Source of the DNA: JACCXG01 sp963785755
GTDB taxonomy: Bacteria; Acidobacteriota; Vicinamibacteria; Vicinamibacterales; 2-12-FULL-66-21
Assembly (NCBI GenBank): GCA_963785755.1
Contig: CAWAXG010000075.1
Span: forward strand, 682,001-746,000
Reading direction: 5' to 3'
DNA: 64,000 nucleotides
Positions 8,369-20,155 of the stretch are shown here, piece by piece. Below the pieces are notes generated by a model. The model saw nothing but the letters and a program-made list of their open reading frames with translations. It was not told where the DNA came from and did not search any database. Both the position numbers and the translations under genes were made by a program. Within the stretch, counting starts at the first letter, position 1. Each line of letters opens with the position of its first letter.

Positions 8369-11300
8369 TCAGAACGAGAATCGGACCATCAGCTGCATCC
8401 TGCGCAGATCGAGAGCGCGGTTTGCCGCCCCGAATCCTGCGGTCCTCGGCGTCAGGCGCGCCGGATTGATCGATCCGTCCGGCAGCGTCTGCGGATTGGT
8501 GAGGGTCATGCTCGTCGGATTGTCGAAGCTGGCGTTCGTGCTGGCTTGGTCAAATATAACGGTGTTGAGCGCGTTGTACATGTCCAGCCGCACCTGCAGC
8601 GTGCGCTCGCCGCCCATGCGGATGTCCCGCGAGATCGCCAGGTCGAGGATCTTGGTGCTGCAGTCGCGCAGGATGTTCCGGCCCGATTCGAGGCCGACGC
8701 TGCCGAACTGCGGTCCCCTGACCACCGACACGTCGAACTGGCGATACCGATCGTCCGAGCAACCGCTGCCGGGATCGCCGGTGAAGACCACCCGCGCATT
8801 GTAGTCCGGAGATCCGGTGAGGTTCGTCTGGTTGATGCCGTTGTAGCTGAACCCGAGGTCGTAGGGCTCGCCCGAACCATACGTGAAAATGCCGGCCAGC
8901 CGCCAGTCGTTGAGGATGGCGCCGACGACATTGCCAAAGCTCTCGGGCACGGACGGCAACGCCCAGATCGCATTGGAGCTCACCCAGTGCGTCCGTCCGC
9001 CCAGCTCCTTGTTCAGCTCTTCGTACTCCGCCTGGTCGGCCCGGATGGAAATCGAGCCGTCGGCGTTGTGCGTTATCCGTTTCTGCAGGCCGGTGTTGCC
9101 GGTGAGCGCCAACTGGCCGGTGTAGTTCACGCTGTACGAGAAGCCGTTCCGGAACCGCCGGTTCAGCGACGCCTGAATCGAGTGATAGGTGTCCTCGAAG
9201 TCGGTCGTGTTCTGGTTGATGTTGCCGAGGCCCGGATACGGGCGGAGCAGGTTCGCGGACAGCGCGTTTGCGCCGGGAGTCGCGCTCGGTGTCGGGATGG
9301 TCGTGTTCTGATACTGCGACAGATACGCCGTGCCGAGGTCGATCGAGTTGAGGTTCACGGTCGTTCCGCCCTGGAACGTGCCCAGGCGGTTGTAGCCGTG
9401 GTTGCCGACATACGAGATGTCCATCGCCATCGACCACGGCAGCACGCGCTGCATGCCGACGTTCCACTGCCAGGAAGACGGCACGTCCGCCTGGTACTGG
9501 AAGGTGACCAGCGAGGGAACCGGTGACGGGCTCAGCCCCGCTCCGAGCTGACTGAGCTGGCCGTTGCGGAGGTCCCGCGCCGTGGCGATCGGTGGATTGC
9601 CGGGAATGGAAAAGACGGTGTTCCCGTCAGGCCGATCGTAGAAGAGCCCGCCGCCCGCGCGAAGCACCGTGCTCTGCGTGCCGGTCAGGTCGTACGCAAC
9701 GCCGACTCTTGGCCCGACGATGAGCTTCGGCCAGGTATAGCCGGTGTCGGCAATGCCGTCGCCGGCCTGGCGAATGCCGTTGAGCGGGTTTCCGGACCCG
9801 GGAATCGGCGTCGCGATCGCCGCCTGCGTGTTGAGCGTGCCCGGTGCCGTCAGAATCTGCCCGTTGCGCGGATCCATCGCATTCAGGGTGTTCCCTGAGC
9901 AGGTGACCGCGCCGTTGCTGCAACCCGGGATGTACAGCACCTGCTTCTGCGCGTTGTTCCAGAGCTCGGGGAAGAAGTTCGACATCTGCTGGAACTGGTC
10001 GTACTGCGGCCCCTGGCGGGTGAAGCGCATGCCGTAATCGAGCGTCATGCGGTTGTTCACCTTCCAGTTGTCCTGGATGTAGAACTCGGTGTTGTCGTAG
10101 ATCATGCTGCCCTCGACGAAGTTCGAGGCCTGCAGGTACTGCCTGAAGACGCCGGTCGCCGCGTTGGCATAGCCGAACCGCGTGTCGAGCGCGTTGTTCA
10201 CGTCGTCGGCAAAGTCCACGAATCCCTGGAACGAGAGGTTGGCGATGCCACCGGCGCCGACGTTCTGCGCCTTGAAGCTGTGGTTGTTGTAGAAGCCGCC
10301 CTTGAACGTGTGCCGGCCCATGACCTTGGTCAAGCTGACGGCCACGTCCTGCGTGCGGTTGATGTTCAACCAGCCCGGATAACGCTGCTGCGGTGGCGCC
10401 GCGCCGATCCGTCCGCCCCAGCCGAACGTCGGCGGCAGGTTCAGATTCGCGCCATCCCAGAACGGCGGCTTGACGGCTTCCATGACTTCGAAGGCGTAGT
10501 AGCTCGGATTCACGTAGCCCGCGTCCTCATAGAGCGTCGGGAATCCCGGCATGCTGGTGAGGCGGTTGGACGCCTCGTTCATCAGGATGCCGTTCTCGTT
10601 GCCACCTGCCAGCTCGTTGCGGATGAACCCGTAAGTGCCTTCGAGGAAGGTCGTCGGGTTGATCGTCCAGTTGCCGGTGATCGCGTAGTTCGTCACGAAG
10701 GGATACGGCGTGTACGCGTCGCTGAAGCCGGGGATGATGCCTGGCCTCGTGATCTTGCGTTCGCGCTGGCCCGAGTACTTGCCGGTGATGCGCCAGTTGG
10801 ATGACAACTGGTAATCCAGGCGAATCGCCGGCTGCTGGATCAGGTTCTCGAACTGCGGCGCCGGAATCTCATAGTTCCAGTTGGTGGTCGGCGCCTGCTC
10901 CATGGTGGGCAGCGGGTAGCGGTTCAGCACCGCCAGGCCCGGCGTATAGAGACGGTCCTGTGGAATGCGGCCGAGAACACCACCGGCCTGGAAGCAACCG
11001 GCGGTATTCGTCGCCGTGCAGTCCAGTCCGCTCTGGTGGTCCCGAATCAGGTTGAACAGGTTGCCGTTCTGATCGCGCGTCTGCGAGAAGTCGCCGTTGC
11101 GCTCGGCCTGGGTCGGCACGCGCAGGCGAATCGGGTTGCCGTTGTTGATCGGGCTGTTCCGCGGACGGTACTCGTGCGCGTAGAAGAAGAACAGCTTGTT
11201 CTGCGCTCCCGGCTTGCCGATCGGGCCGCCGATCGAATAGCCCCAGTCCTTTTCGTCGACGACCGGCTTGGGGTCTTTGTTCTCCTTGTTCACCCAGCTG

Positions 11301-12101
11301 TTCGAGTACCACTTGCTGTCCCGCTCGACGTCGTAGACCGATCCGCGGAAGCGGTTCGTGCCGCTCTTGGTGACCGCGGTGACCTGCAGGCCGCTCGAAC
11401 GGCCGAATTCAGCCTGGTAGCCCTGGGTGAGGATCTTCACTTCGCCGATGGACTCGGTGTTCATCGAGAGCATCTGCCCGTTGTTGCCGGTGTCCATCGC
11501 CGACGCGCCGTCCATCATGATGTTGTTCTGGCCGGCGCCGCCGAGACGCGTTGCGCCTGCCGCCCCTGACGTTCCGGCGCCGCCCTGCCCGCCCAGGATG
11601 ACTCCGGGCGTGAACTGCACGGCGTTGATGAAGTTCTGCCGGTTGAACGGCAGGTTCTCGATCTGCACCTGCGCGACGGCGAACGACCGCTCCGCGCTCT
11701 GCGACTGCACGAGCAGCGATTCGGCGGTGACGTTCACGGTTTCGGTGATCGCTCCGGTCTCGAGCGTGATCGCGGGGACGCCCACACGGTCGCCGCCGCT
11801 GACCTTGACGCCCGTCCGGCGCGAGGTCTTGAAGGAGTCCATCGAAACTTCGACGGTATAGATATCCGCGGTGACGTTCGGAAAGACGTAAACGCCAGCC
11901 TCATTGGTGACGACCGGTGCCAACTGCGTACCGCGTGACTCGCTGATGAGCACAACGGTCGCGCCGGGAATGACGCCACCCTGGGCGTCACTGACGGATC
12001 CACTGATGTTGCCCGTCGTAATCTGCGCTGAAGCAGTCGCAAAGCTCGCAAGCAGCGCGACAAGCGTGATTACGAGGACCAGAACCTCTCCTCACCTGCA
12101 T
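8369..12101 (-). CDS. TonB-dependent receptor with N-terminal carboxypeptidase-regulatory-like domain (Oar/SusC-like)
   Basis: About 1,240 residues. After a signal segment (VLVLVITLVALLA, cleavage near ASAQ) comes a carboxypeptidase-regulatory-like beta sandwich (GNISGSVSDAQGGVIPGATV). A plug with NLPFNRQNFINAVQFTPGV follows, then a long barrel ending MQLMVRFSF, a typical outer-membrane terminus with final Phe. The open frame formally begins inside the sandwich domain. The signal segment is in the same frame but is preceded by TGA. An ATG at 12101 with a strong GGAGGAGGG site becomes usable if one extra G near 12085 is removed. Such receptors in Acidobacteriota import oligosaccharides or other large ligands. 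No partner lipoprotein is adjacent. Confidence 0.8.
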
Positions 12102-12635
12102 GCTCCCTCCTCCTCTCAACCACAAACGAACAATCCCGGCACGGCAATCGATTGCGAAACATCCGCGCCGCCTCCACCCTCGCCGAAACGAAACTTCCGT
12201 CGCAGGCCCGTACGTGCGTCCGCTCAGACGCTCCTGGTCGATCGTCTGCCGCCAAGATCCTTGTGTTGTGTGCCGATGATGTGATGTGAAGAAGTCGTGC
12301 CGCCGGGGTCGGTCAGGAGGGAATCGGGTCGCGAATCACGGGACCGCTGCCCGGTCGCGCTGCACTGCGCGACTGTCTCGTACAGCGCCTGATCGCTGAG
12401 GAGCCTGATGCCTCTCATGCCGCCCTTCTCGAGTCTGTATCGCCCCGATGTCGGTTCCGGGTAGCGCGCAGCCTAACCCAGATTGCATGCAGAGTCCAGC
12501 ACGAACAATCGATAAAACCGCTTCGATTTCCGCGCAATCCAAGATCCTGTATGCAGACAGCTTCCATCAGCCCTGCTCGTTTCGAATCACGAAACGGACG
12601 TTCCATGCCGCGATATGAGGCTGCCGGACGGCGGG
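12102..12635. other. 530-base non-coding gap
   Basis: The gap lies upstream of the TonB receptor and downstream of the epimerase. Short frames here have no recognisable sequence or binding site. It presumably holds the receptor promoter, but I see no convincing -35/-10 pair, hairpin or repeat. Confidence 0.4.
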
Positions 12636-13733
12636 TCAGAATCCACGAACGCGGACCCAGAAGCTCTCTTCCCAGGTGCCCCCCGGAGGCACGCTCTGGA
12701 GGTCTTTGTAGAGCCCCTTGTGGGCGAGGTTCATTGCATTCGTGATGCCGACCATCGGCTCGAAGCAGATGTAGTTCCGGTCGCCCGCCCCCTGCCCAGC
12801 TCCGGCGCCCGTTCCGGGCTTCGGCTTCGGAGCGTAAATCACCATCGCACGGTAATTTGGGCCCAAAACCACGTCGAGCTCCTGCGCCTTTCCTTTCAGC
12901 GTCATCACCGCCCGGCCGGACCCGTCGCGGGCCAGATCGCCAAACACGTGATCCAGGTCGTAGTCCTTCAACGGAATGACTTTCGGATCCGGAAAGAAGG
13001 ATTCGATCGGCTGGGTTTCCCCGGTCGGCAGGTGGTTCGCGTCGAGCAGCCAGTGGCTCTTCGCCCCCACCGAAATCGTCCAGTCGTCGCGCATCGAGTC
13101 GGTCAGCTGAAAGTACGGATGGAACCCGATCGCGACCGGCATCGGGTCCGTGCTCAGGTTGTCGATTCGCGTCGTCACCTGCATCACGCCGTCCTTCAGC
13201 GTGTAGGTCATGTCAATCGTGTGGGCAAACGGGAACTGTTTGATCCACAGCGGGATTGCGATAGAACTCGAGCCGGCTCGTCGTCCGGGCAGACGTCGCG
13301 TCCGCCTTCACGTCCACGACTTTCCACTGGTTGTTGAAGGTCAGCAGGCCGTGAATCGGGATCTTCCCCCTGACGTTCCCCAGGGTCATGTCGAACTCGT
13401 AGCGCTTGCCGTTGGCGTAGAACGCCTGCTCGTCGAGCCGGTTCGCCCACGGTGCGAGAAAGGGATTGCCGTTGAAGCCGGGGCGCGTCTTGAACTCCTC
13501 GATCGAGGCATACGGCCACCGGAGGACGTTGTGCCCTTTCACCTTCATCTCGAACGCGAGGTTGCCGACCGACGGCAGGATCGAGATCGTCGTCTGATAC
13601 TTCGAGTCGTGCAGCTCGACGACGTCGCCGGTCTGCTTCGCGGTGTACTGTTGCGCAGCGGCCGGGGCGGCGACGATCGCGAATGCGGTCACGTCAGAAC
13701 CACCACTGCGGCCCGCCGTCGTGTCTGCATCAT
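12636..13733 (-). CDS. Exported aldose 1-epimerase-like protein (two frame breaks)
   Basis: The galactose-mutarotase fold is split in two. The N-half ends at RTTSRLEFYRNPA. The C-half continues with WIKQFPFAHTIDMTYTLKDG once one base near 13250 is corrected. Motifs include GNPFLAPWANRLD (the conserved N-R pair that binds sugar), a catalytic GFHPYF histidine, and a final glutamate in TWEESFW. The signal peptide (RRAAVVVLT / VTAFAIVAAPAAAQ) is also split near 13692, so I propose a start at the ATG pair at 13730-13733, which lacks a strong ribosome binding site. It probably interconverts sugar anomers in the periplasm. Confidence 0.68.
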
Positions 13734-13783
13734 GGGTGAATGCTTCGCCTCATCTGTGGGACCCGTGCGGGACCCGTCCCGCG

Positions 13784-14590
13784 TCAGCGCGCGCCTCGAC
13801 CGATCTCTTCGGCCGCCTCCTTCAGGATGGGCAGGAACTCACGCTGCAACGTCCTGGTTTCGACGCGGCCTGCTTGAACCCCGACGTTGAGCGCCGCCAC
13901 GACCGCGCCGTCGTGCCGATGGATCGGGACGGCGATCGATCGCAGTCCCAGCTCGAGCTCCTGATCGACAATCGCGTGGCCCTGGGCCCGCACGCGATCG
14001 ATCTCCGCACGGAGCTCTTTCCTGTCCACAATCGTCCGATCGGTCCGCCGGGTCAGCCTGACTTGCGAGAAGAAACGCACCAGCTGCTCGTTGCTGCCAT
14101 ACGCGAGGAGCACCCGGCCCGATGCCGTGCATGCGGCGGGCAGGCGGCTGCCGACCGCGATTTCGACCGACAGGATACGCCGGGTCGCGACCCGCGCTAC
14201 GAAAACTATTTCATCGCGATCGAGCACGGCAACAGCGGTGGCTTCCTGCAAGCGTCCGGAAACCCGTTCGAGGACGGGCTGTGCTGTCATCGCGATGGAT
14301 GAGGTCCCGAGATACGCCTGCCCGAGCGCAAGGACGGCTGGGGTCAGCTCGAAGCCGCCGTTGGCTGGCGCGGCATAGCCCAGGACGTGAAGAGTGTGCA
14401 GGCACCGGCGTGCAGACGCACGGGACAGGCCGGTCACGGCAGCGACCTCAGCGCCCGAGAGCGGACTCCGCCCTTTCCCGAACGCTCTGATCACTGACAA
14501 GCCGCGGGCCAGCGATTCCATGTAGTACGGATCGCTCGGTCGCGTCTCGCCGGAGGCCGTAAGCGTCACCCCTGAAGCGGAGTCGGGCAT
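13784..14590 (-). CDS. IclR-family transcription regulator, PcaR/PobR type
   Basis: 268 residues from ATG 14590; the frame is open further upstream but only this start fits the family. DPYYMESLARGLSVIRAFG followed by a winged helix (SGAEVAAVTGLSRASARRCLHTL) is the signature of the IclR subgroup that controls protocatechuate and 4-hydroxybenzoate genes (PcaR, PcaU, PobR). The C-terminal effector domain contains GSRLPAACTASGRVLLA and GLRSIAVPI. A protocatechuate cluster begins about 3 kb away, making a regulatory link plausible but unproven. Confidence 0.85.
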   Translation of the reverse strand: MPDSASGVTLTASGETRPSDPYYMESLARGLSVIRAFGKGRSPLSGAEVAAVTGLSRASARRCLHTLHVLGYAAPANGGFELTPAVLALGQAYLGTSSIAMTAQPVLERVSGRLQEATAVAVLDRDEIVFVARVATRRILSVEIAVGSRLPAACTASGRVLLAYGSNEQLVRFFSQVRLTRRTDRTIVDRKELRAEIDRVRAQGHAIVDQELELGLRSIAVPIHRHDGAVVAALNVGVQAGRVETRTLQREFLPILKEAAEEIGRGAR

Positions 14591-14922
14591 CCGCTTCCGC
14601 ACTTTCGTTCGCGCCGGCTCGAGCCTTCGTCGCGTCGCCAAGACACCGCATCCTCGGACCGGCGGGCGGACACTGTCAAGACGAATATCGAAGCGGGCGG
14701 GCGGTAATCGCCCGGCGAGCGGAAACCGCACAACGAACGCGTCACCGCCCGCGCACTCACAATTGCGGTGTCCGGACTGACAAATCCGCCACGTTCCCTG
14801 CCGAACGCCTTTGTAAGTACCGGTCCCCGCAGCAGTTGCTGACGCCTCCGTCCGGCGCGGGATGTGCAGGCACTGCTGAGCCACCCAGCAAATCACGGCC
14901 GTCGTGCTCCCGAGGTAAACCC
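14591..14922. other. 332-base divergent intergenic region
   Basis: It separates the IclR regulator from the BACON-repeat gene and should contain both promoters. No clean inverted operator or consensus promoter stands out. Confidence 0.35.
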
Positions 14923-17437
14923 ATGTTCCCTCGCACTCGCCGTCTGCTCGTGGTCATCGGCGTTCTGATCGGTCAGCCCGCGCTGCACGCCTGGTCCCCG
15001 TCACTGATGGGTGACCGCGTCGAGTGGGCTGCGGCCGGCGCGGCCCAGAGCTGCTCCTACAGTCTGTCCGCCACCAGTGCCTCAGTGTCTTCGACCGGAA
15101 CCACCGCCGGCTCGCTGTCGGTCGTCACCGGCACCAACTGTTCCTGGACCTCGGTCAGCCACGACGCGTGGATCACGGTGACAGGTGGCGCGAGCGGAAC
15201 GGGAATCGGTCAAGTCGCGTACAGCGTCGCCGCGAACACGACCGGCGGCCAGCGCGTCGGCACCATGACGATCGCCGGCATGACCTACACGGTGACCCAG
15301 AGCGCGACCGGCTGCACGGTCAACCTCTCCGCGACCAGCGCCTCGGTCCCCTCGACCGGCAGCACCGCGGGCGCGTTGTCCGTCGTCACGGGCACGAGCT
15401 GTTCATGGACGGCGGTCAGCAACGCCGCCTGGATCACCGTCACGAACGGCGCCAGCGGAACGGGAATCGGTCAGGTCGCGTACACCGTTGCGGCGAACAC
15501 GACCGGCAGCCAGCGCGTCGGCACCATGACCATCGCCGGGCAGACCTTCACGGTCACCCAGAGCGGAAGCAGTTGCACGTACAGCCTCTCGGCGACGAGC
15601 GCCGCCGTGCCTTCGACCGGCAGCTCCGCCGGCGCGTTGTCCATCGTCAGCGGCACCAGCTGTTCATGGACGGCGGTCAGCAACGCCGCCTGGATCACCG
15701 TCACGAACGGCGCGAGCGGATCCGGAATCGGTCAGGTCGCGTACACCGTCGCCGCGAACACGACCGGCAGTCAGCGCGTCGGCACCATGACCATCGCCGG
15801 GCAGACCTTCACGGTCACCCAGAGCGGAGCCAGTTGCACCTACAGCCTCTCGGCGACGAGCGCCGCCGTGCCTTCGACCGGCAGCACCGCCGGCGCGTTG
15901 TCCATCGTCAGCGGCACCAGCTGTTCATGGACGGCGGTCAGCAACGCCGCCTGGATCACGGTCACAACGGCGCGAGCGGATCCGGAATCGGTCAGGTCGC
16001 GTACACCGTGGCCGCGAACACGACGGGCAGTCAGCGCGTCGGCACCATGACGATCGCCGGGCAGACCTACACGGTCACCCAGGCCGCCGCCAGTTGCACC
16101 TACAGCCTCTCGGCAACGAGCGCCTCCGTGCCTTCGACCGGCAGCACCGCCGGCGCGTTGTCCATCGTCACGGGCACGAGCTGTTATGGACGGCCGTCAG
16201 CAACGCCGCCTGGATCACGGTCACCAACGGCGCGAGCGGATCCGGAATCGGTCAGGTCGCGTACACCGTGGCCGCGAACACGACGGGCAGTCAGCGCGTC
16301 GGCACCATGACGATCGCCGGGCAGACCTACACGGTCACCCAGGCCGCCGCCAGTTGCACCTACAGCCTCTCGGCAACGAGCGCCTCCGTGCCTTCGACCG
16401 GCAGCACCGCGGGATCGTTGTCCGTCGTCACGGGCACGAGCTGTTCATGGACCGCCGTCAGCAACGCCGCCTGGATCACGGTCACCAACGGCGCGAGCGG
16501 ATCCGGAATCGGTCAGGTCTCGTACACCGTCGCGGCGAACACGACCAGCAGCCAGCGAGTCGGGACCATGGCGGTCGCCGGAATTGGGTTCACCGTGACC
16601 CAGGCCGCCGCCAGCTGTTCGTACAGCCTCTCCGCAACCAGCGCCTCCGTCCCGTCGACCGGCAGCACGGCCGGAGCGGCATCCGTCGTCACGGGCACGA
16701 GCTGTTTCTGGAACGCCTTCAGCAGCGCTGCGTGGATCACGGTGACGAGCGGCGCGAGCGGAACGGGAATCGGTCAGGTCGCGTACAGCGTTGCGGCGAA
16801 TACGACCGGCGGTCAGCGCATCGGCACGATGACGATCGCGGGGATCACGTTCACCGTTACGCAGGCCGCCGCCAGCTGCACCTACAGCCTCTCGGCAACG
16901 AGCGCCTCCGTGCCCTCGACCGGCAGCACCGCGGGCGCGTTGTCCGTGGTCACGGGCACGAGCTGTTCATGGACAGCCGTCAGCAACGCCGGCTGGATCA
17001 CGGTCACCAACGGCGCGAGCGGATCCGGAATCGGTCAGGTCGCGTACACCGTAGCGGCGAATACGACGAGCAGTCAGCGGGTCGGCACCATGACGATCGC
17101 CGGGCAGACCTTCACAGTCACCCAGAGTGGAAGCAGTTGCACGTATAGCCTCTCGGCGACGAGCGCCTCGGTGCCGTCGACCGGCAGCACCGCGGGCGCG
17201 CTGTCCGTCGTCACCGGCACGAGCTGTTCGTGGACCGCGGTCAGCAACGCCGCCTGGATCACGGTCACCAACGGCGCGAGCGGATCCGGAATCGGTCAGG
17301 TCGCGTACACCGTAGCGGCGAATACGACGAGCAGTCAGCGGGTCGGCACCATGACGATCGCCGGGCAGACCTTCACAGTCACCCAGGCCGGCTCGACAAC
17401 ACTCAGCGCGCCGACGGGCCTTCGCGTCGTCAAGTGA
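14923..17437 (+). CDS. Secreted protein with nine BACON-like repeats (two single-base frame breaks)
   Basis: ATG at 14923 opens a signal peptide (LLVVIGVLIGQPALHAW). The rest is nine near-identical units of about 87 residues. Each has the plan CSYSLSATSASVPSTG, CSWTAVSNAAWITVTNGA, GIGQVAYTVAANTT, RVGTMTIAGQTFTVTQ. The W-I-x-V and tail T-V-T-Q pattern is that of BACON domains, all-beta modules linked to carbohydrate or mucin binding in surface proteins. The protein ends LSAPTGLRVVK with no cell-wall anchor. Two bases are missing compared with the sister repeats: a C near 15965 (GTCACAACGG versus GTCACCAACGG) and a C near 16185 (CTGTTATGG versus CTGTTCATGG). Together they shift the frame twice. 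Confidence 0.75.
15050..17395 (+). repeat. Nine direct repeats of about 260 bases (BACON units)
   Basis: Units begin at roughly 15055, 15319, 15577, 15838, 16098, 16357, 16618, 16879 and 17140. Middle units are nearly identical at the DNA level, while units 1, 2 and 7 differ more. That suggests recent copying or gene conversion within the array. Confidence 0.8.
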
Positions 17438-17480
17438 CACTTGGAGAGAGTGCTGACGCATTGGAGGTTGGAAGTTAACG

Positions 17481-18366
17481 CTACGCCAAACCAAAAAGCT
17501 TCAGCGCGTTCTCTTTGAGAATCAGCGGCCGCACTTCGTCTTTGATCGCGATCTTCTCGAAGTCCGCCAGCCATCGATCCGGCGTGATCCACGGATAGTC
17601 CGAGCCGAACAGCACCTTGTGCCTGAGCAGTGAGTTGGCGTATTGCACGAGCGCCGGCGGAAAGTACTTGGGCGACCACCCGGACAGATCGATGTAGACG
17701 GTCGGCTTGTGCAGGCAGATCGAAATGGCTTCGTCCTGCCATGGGAACGACGGGTGCGCCATGATGATTGGCAGCTCGGGAAAATCGACAGCCACGTCAT
17801 CGATGGGCATCGGGTTTCCGGTACTTGAGACGAATGCCGGCGCCGCCGGGTACACCGGTGCCGATCCCGCTGTGCCCGGTATGAAACAGAACCGGAAGCT
17901 TCGCCTCGGCGAACACCTCGTAGAGCGGGTAGGCGATCGGGTCGTTCGGGAAGAACTGCTGGGCGGGCGGATGCAGTTTGAGGCCGTGGACGAGACCCGT
18001 CGCAATCAGCCGCTTCGCCTCCCGAACGGCCTCAGGGCCGCGTGTGGGATCGAGGCTGACGAACGCCAGGGCGATGTCCGCGTTGTCCGCGGCGAAGCGG
18101 AGAACCTCGTCGTTCGAGACCTGCCGGCGGCCGGAAAGCCGCTCGTCCACTGTGAACACTACAAACGCGATCCGGCGCGAACGGTAGTACTCCGCGAGGG
18201 CCGCCGGATTTCGCGGGGCGCCGCTGTCCCCGAAGGACTTGCGCGCCGCGGCGTCGGCCACCGAGGCCTCCTCGACCTCGAGGTGCACGTGCACGTCGAA
18301 TCCAGCCAGCTGCGTTTGATCAATCCCGGAACGTCGTTCCACGTGACTGTTGTCCTTCCCCGACAT
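17481..18366 (-). CDS. Amidohydrolase-2 family metal hydrolase, candidate beta-ketoacyl-CoA hydrolase (one frame break)
   Basis: A TIM-barrel metal hydrolase: DVHVHLE supplies the HxH metal pair, followed by GLKLHPPAQQF, LFHTGHSG, IIMAHPSFPW and a final LFGSDYPW aspartate. The frame breaks near 17820, where an extra A in a run of three turns RNPMPIDDV into RKPDAHR-stop. The start is uncertain (ATG 18366 or GTG 18342), and both overlap the end of the upstream CoA ligase, suggesting coupling. Amidohydrolases of the CouO/PhdC kind sit beside hydroxycinnamoyl-CoA ligases and release the aromatic acid from its beta-ketoacyl-CoA. The context here supports that role, but a decarboxylase or lactone hydrolase is also possible. 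Confidence 0.7.
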
Positions 18367-20140
18367 CGATAACGGTTTCCGGCCGTGTGGTCGCATACAG
18401 GGCGTCGACCAGCGTCGCGCGATTCACCAGCACGGCATTCTGGTTGACGGAGCCCTTTTCGGTGACTTCGTGCGCATCGATAGCGGGCGGCGCCTCGAGG
18501 ATTACGGCGCGCCTGATCGACGTGGAGCTTCCGGGAAACATCGCCGCGAACGTCTCGAGCAGTTGCCGGATCTGCTCGTCGAATCGGACCGGCCCCAGCC
18601 CGCGACGCGTCTCGACGTTCGGGAAGATCAGCGCGGCCACGAACTCCCGATCGTGGCCCGCGATCACCACGTCGTGCACGACCGGGCCGCAATGCGCGAG
18701 GAACGCAATGCGAAGCGGCCCCACCCGTACCCACGTACCGGTCGCCAGCTTGAAGTCCTCGGACAATCGCCCTTCGAAGGCGAATCCGCGGGAAGGGTCG
18801 TTCGCGTCGACGAAGCCGAGCGCATCGCCGAGCCGGTAGTATCCCTCCTCGTCGAATGCCGCGCGCGTCATTTCAGGATCCCGCCAGTATCCAGGGGTGA
18901 TCGTGGGACCGCGCAGGCGCCCTTCGAGGTGCCGTCCCACCGGTGCCAGCTTGAGCTCCACGCCGGGGACCGGCACACCGATCCGGCCTCCCGTGAAATC
19001 CGCGTCGCCGGCACAGAGCGCAAAGGGTGCGCTCTCCGTTGCACCGAGGCCGGTCACGAGCGGAATCCTGCTCCCTCGTGCCTCGCGCGCCACGGCGTCG
19101 AGATCGTCCGCCACCTGCTGCCGCAGCGCCGCCGCAGCGCAGAAGAGCATCCGCAACCGGCTGAAGAACCGCGTGCGAAGCGCCGCATTCGAGCGAAGCC
19201 GCGGCACGAGCAGATCGTAGCCACGCGGCACGTTGAAGTACGCCGTGGCAGCGATGTCGCTGAGATTCGCCACGGTCGTCTCGAACCCCTCGGCCGTGGG
19301 CTTGCCATCGTCGATGTAAAGCGTTCCGCCGTTGTACAGGACGATGCCGAAGTTGTGGTTGCCGCCGAAGGTGTGATTCCAGGGCAGCCAGTCGCACAGG
19401 ACGGGCGGACTCTCGACGAGGATTGGCAGGACCGTCCGGATCATTTCCTGGTTCGCGCAGAGCATCCGCTGCGTGTTGATCACGCCCTTGGGCCTCCCGG
19501 TCGATCCCGACGTATAGAGGATCTTGGCGATCGTGTCTCCGCTGACACGGCGGTGCGCGTCGTCCACCGCGTCCGTGGGGTCAACCGACGTCAACTCGTC
19601 GAAGGACGTGGTGCCTGAGAGCGACCCGGAACAGGTCACGACTTCGACGCCGCGGCCATCCATGTTGGACAGCGCACGCTGGTAGCACTCGCCCTCCGCC
19701 GCGAACACAAGCCCGGGACGGAGCGCGGACCACACGGCTTTCAGCGTCGTGTACTCGCGGGCGATGAGCGAGTAGGCCGGCGCAACGGGGACGTACATCA
19801 CTCCCGCATACATCGCGCCGAGCGCGAGCAGACCATGCTCGATGCTGTTGCCTGACAGTATGACGACCGGACGGTCGGCGGAGAGCTTCCGGTCGATGAG
19901 CGACTGCGCGATTGCGCGGACACGCCTCAGCGTCTCCGCGTACGACACGCTGCGCCACGCTCCCTGGGCGTCGCGGCGCGCGAGAAACGCACGGTCAGGC
20001 TCCTCTGCTGCCCAGGATTCCAACCGCTCAGTGATCCTGCCGGGATACGCGCCGAGCGGATGCGGCGACCGCGCGTAGACAACACCGCCCGGGGCGCGGT
20101 CGATCAGCGTTACAGGTGACAGGATTCGGGATCGTTCCAT
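18320..20140 (-). CDS. fcs: Feruloyl-CoA synthetase-like acyl-CoA ligase
   Basis: A 606-residue member of the AMP-forming ligase family. The P-loop is YTSGSTGRPKGVINTQRML near residue 210. CDWLPWNHTFGGNHNFG, typical of feruloyl-CoA synthetases, follows. The adenylate motif GLGATES, YYRLGDALGF, and a C-terminal GSVNQNAVL (in place of the usual lysine loop) complete the fold. It should activate ferulate or p-coumarate to the CoA ester. It lies downstream of a hydratase/dehydrogenase fusion and upstream of an amidohydrolase, all on the same strand, with a large inverted repeat ending 16 bases before its start codon. Confidence 0.8.
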   Translation of the reverse strand: MERSRILSPVTLIDRAPGGVVYARSPHPLGAYPGRITERLESWAAEEPDRAFLARRDAQGAWRSVSYAETLRRVRAIAQSLIDRKLSADRPVVILSGNSIEHGLLALGAMYAGVMYVPVAPAYSLIAREYTTLKAVWSALRPGLVFAAEGECYQRALSNMDGRGVEVVTCSGSLSGTTSFDELTSVDPTDAVDDAHRRVSGDTIAKILYTSGSTGRPKGVINTQRMLCANQEMIRTVLPILVESPPVLCDWLPWNHTFGGNHNFGIVLYNGGTLYIDDGKPTAEGFETTVANLSDIAATAYFNVPRGYDLLVPRLRSNAALRTRFFSRLRMLFCAAAALRQQVADDLDAVAREARGSRIPLVTGLGATESAPFALCAGDADFTGGRIGVPVPGVELKLAPVGRHLEGRLRGPTITPGYWRDPEMTRAAFDEEGYYRLGDALGFVDANDPSRGFAFEGRLSEDFKLATGTWVRVGPLRIAFLAHCGPVVHDVVIAGHDREFVAALIFPNVETRRGLGPVRFDEQIRQLLETFAAMFPGSSTSIRRAVILEAPPAIDAHEVTEKGSVNQNAVLVNRATLVDALYATTRPETVIDVGEGQQSRGTTFRD

Positions 20141-20155
20141 CGAGATCTGATGCGC

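Noticed and set aside
12224..12606. Small minus-strand frames upstream of the TonB receptor
   Set aside because: No ribosome site, no hydrophobic or domain pattern, overlapping one another.
15050..17395. Possible CRISPR array
   Set aside because: Units are about 260 bases, coding and without unique spacers, so this is a protein repeat array.
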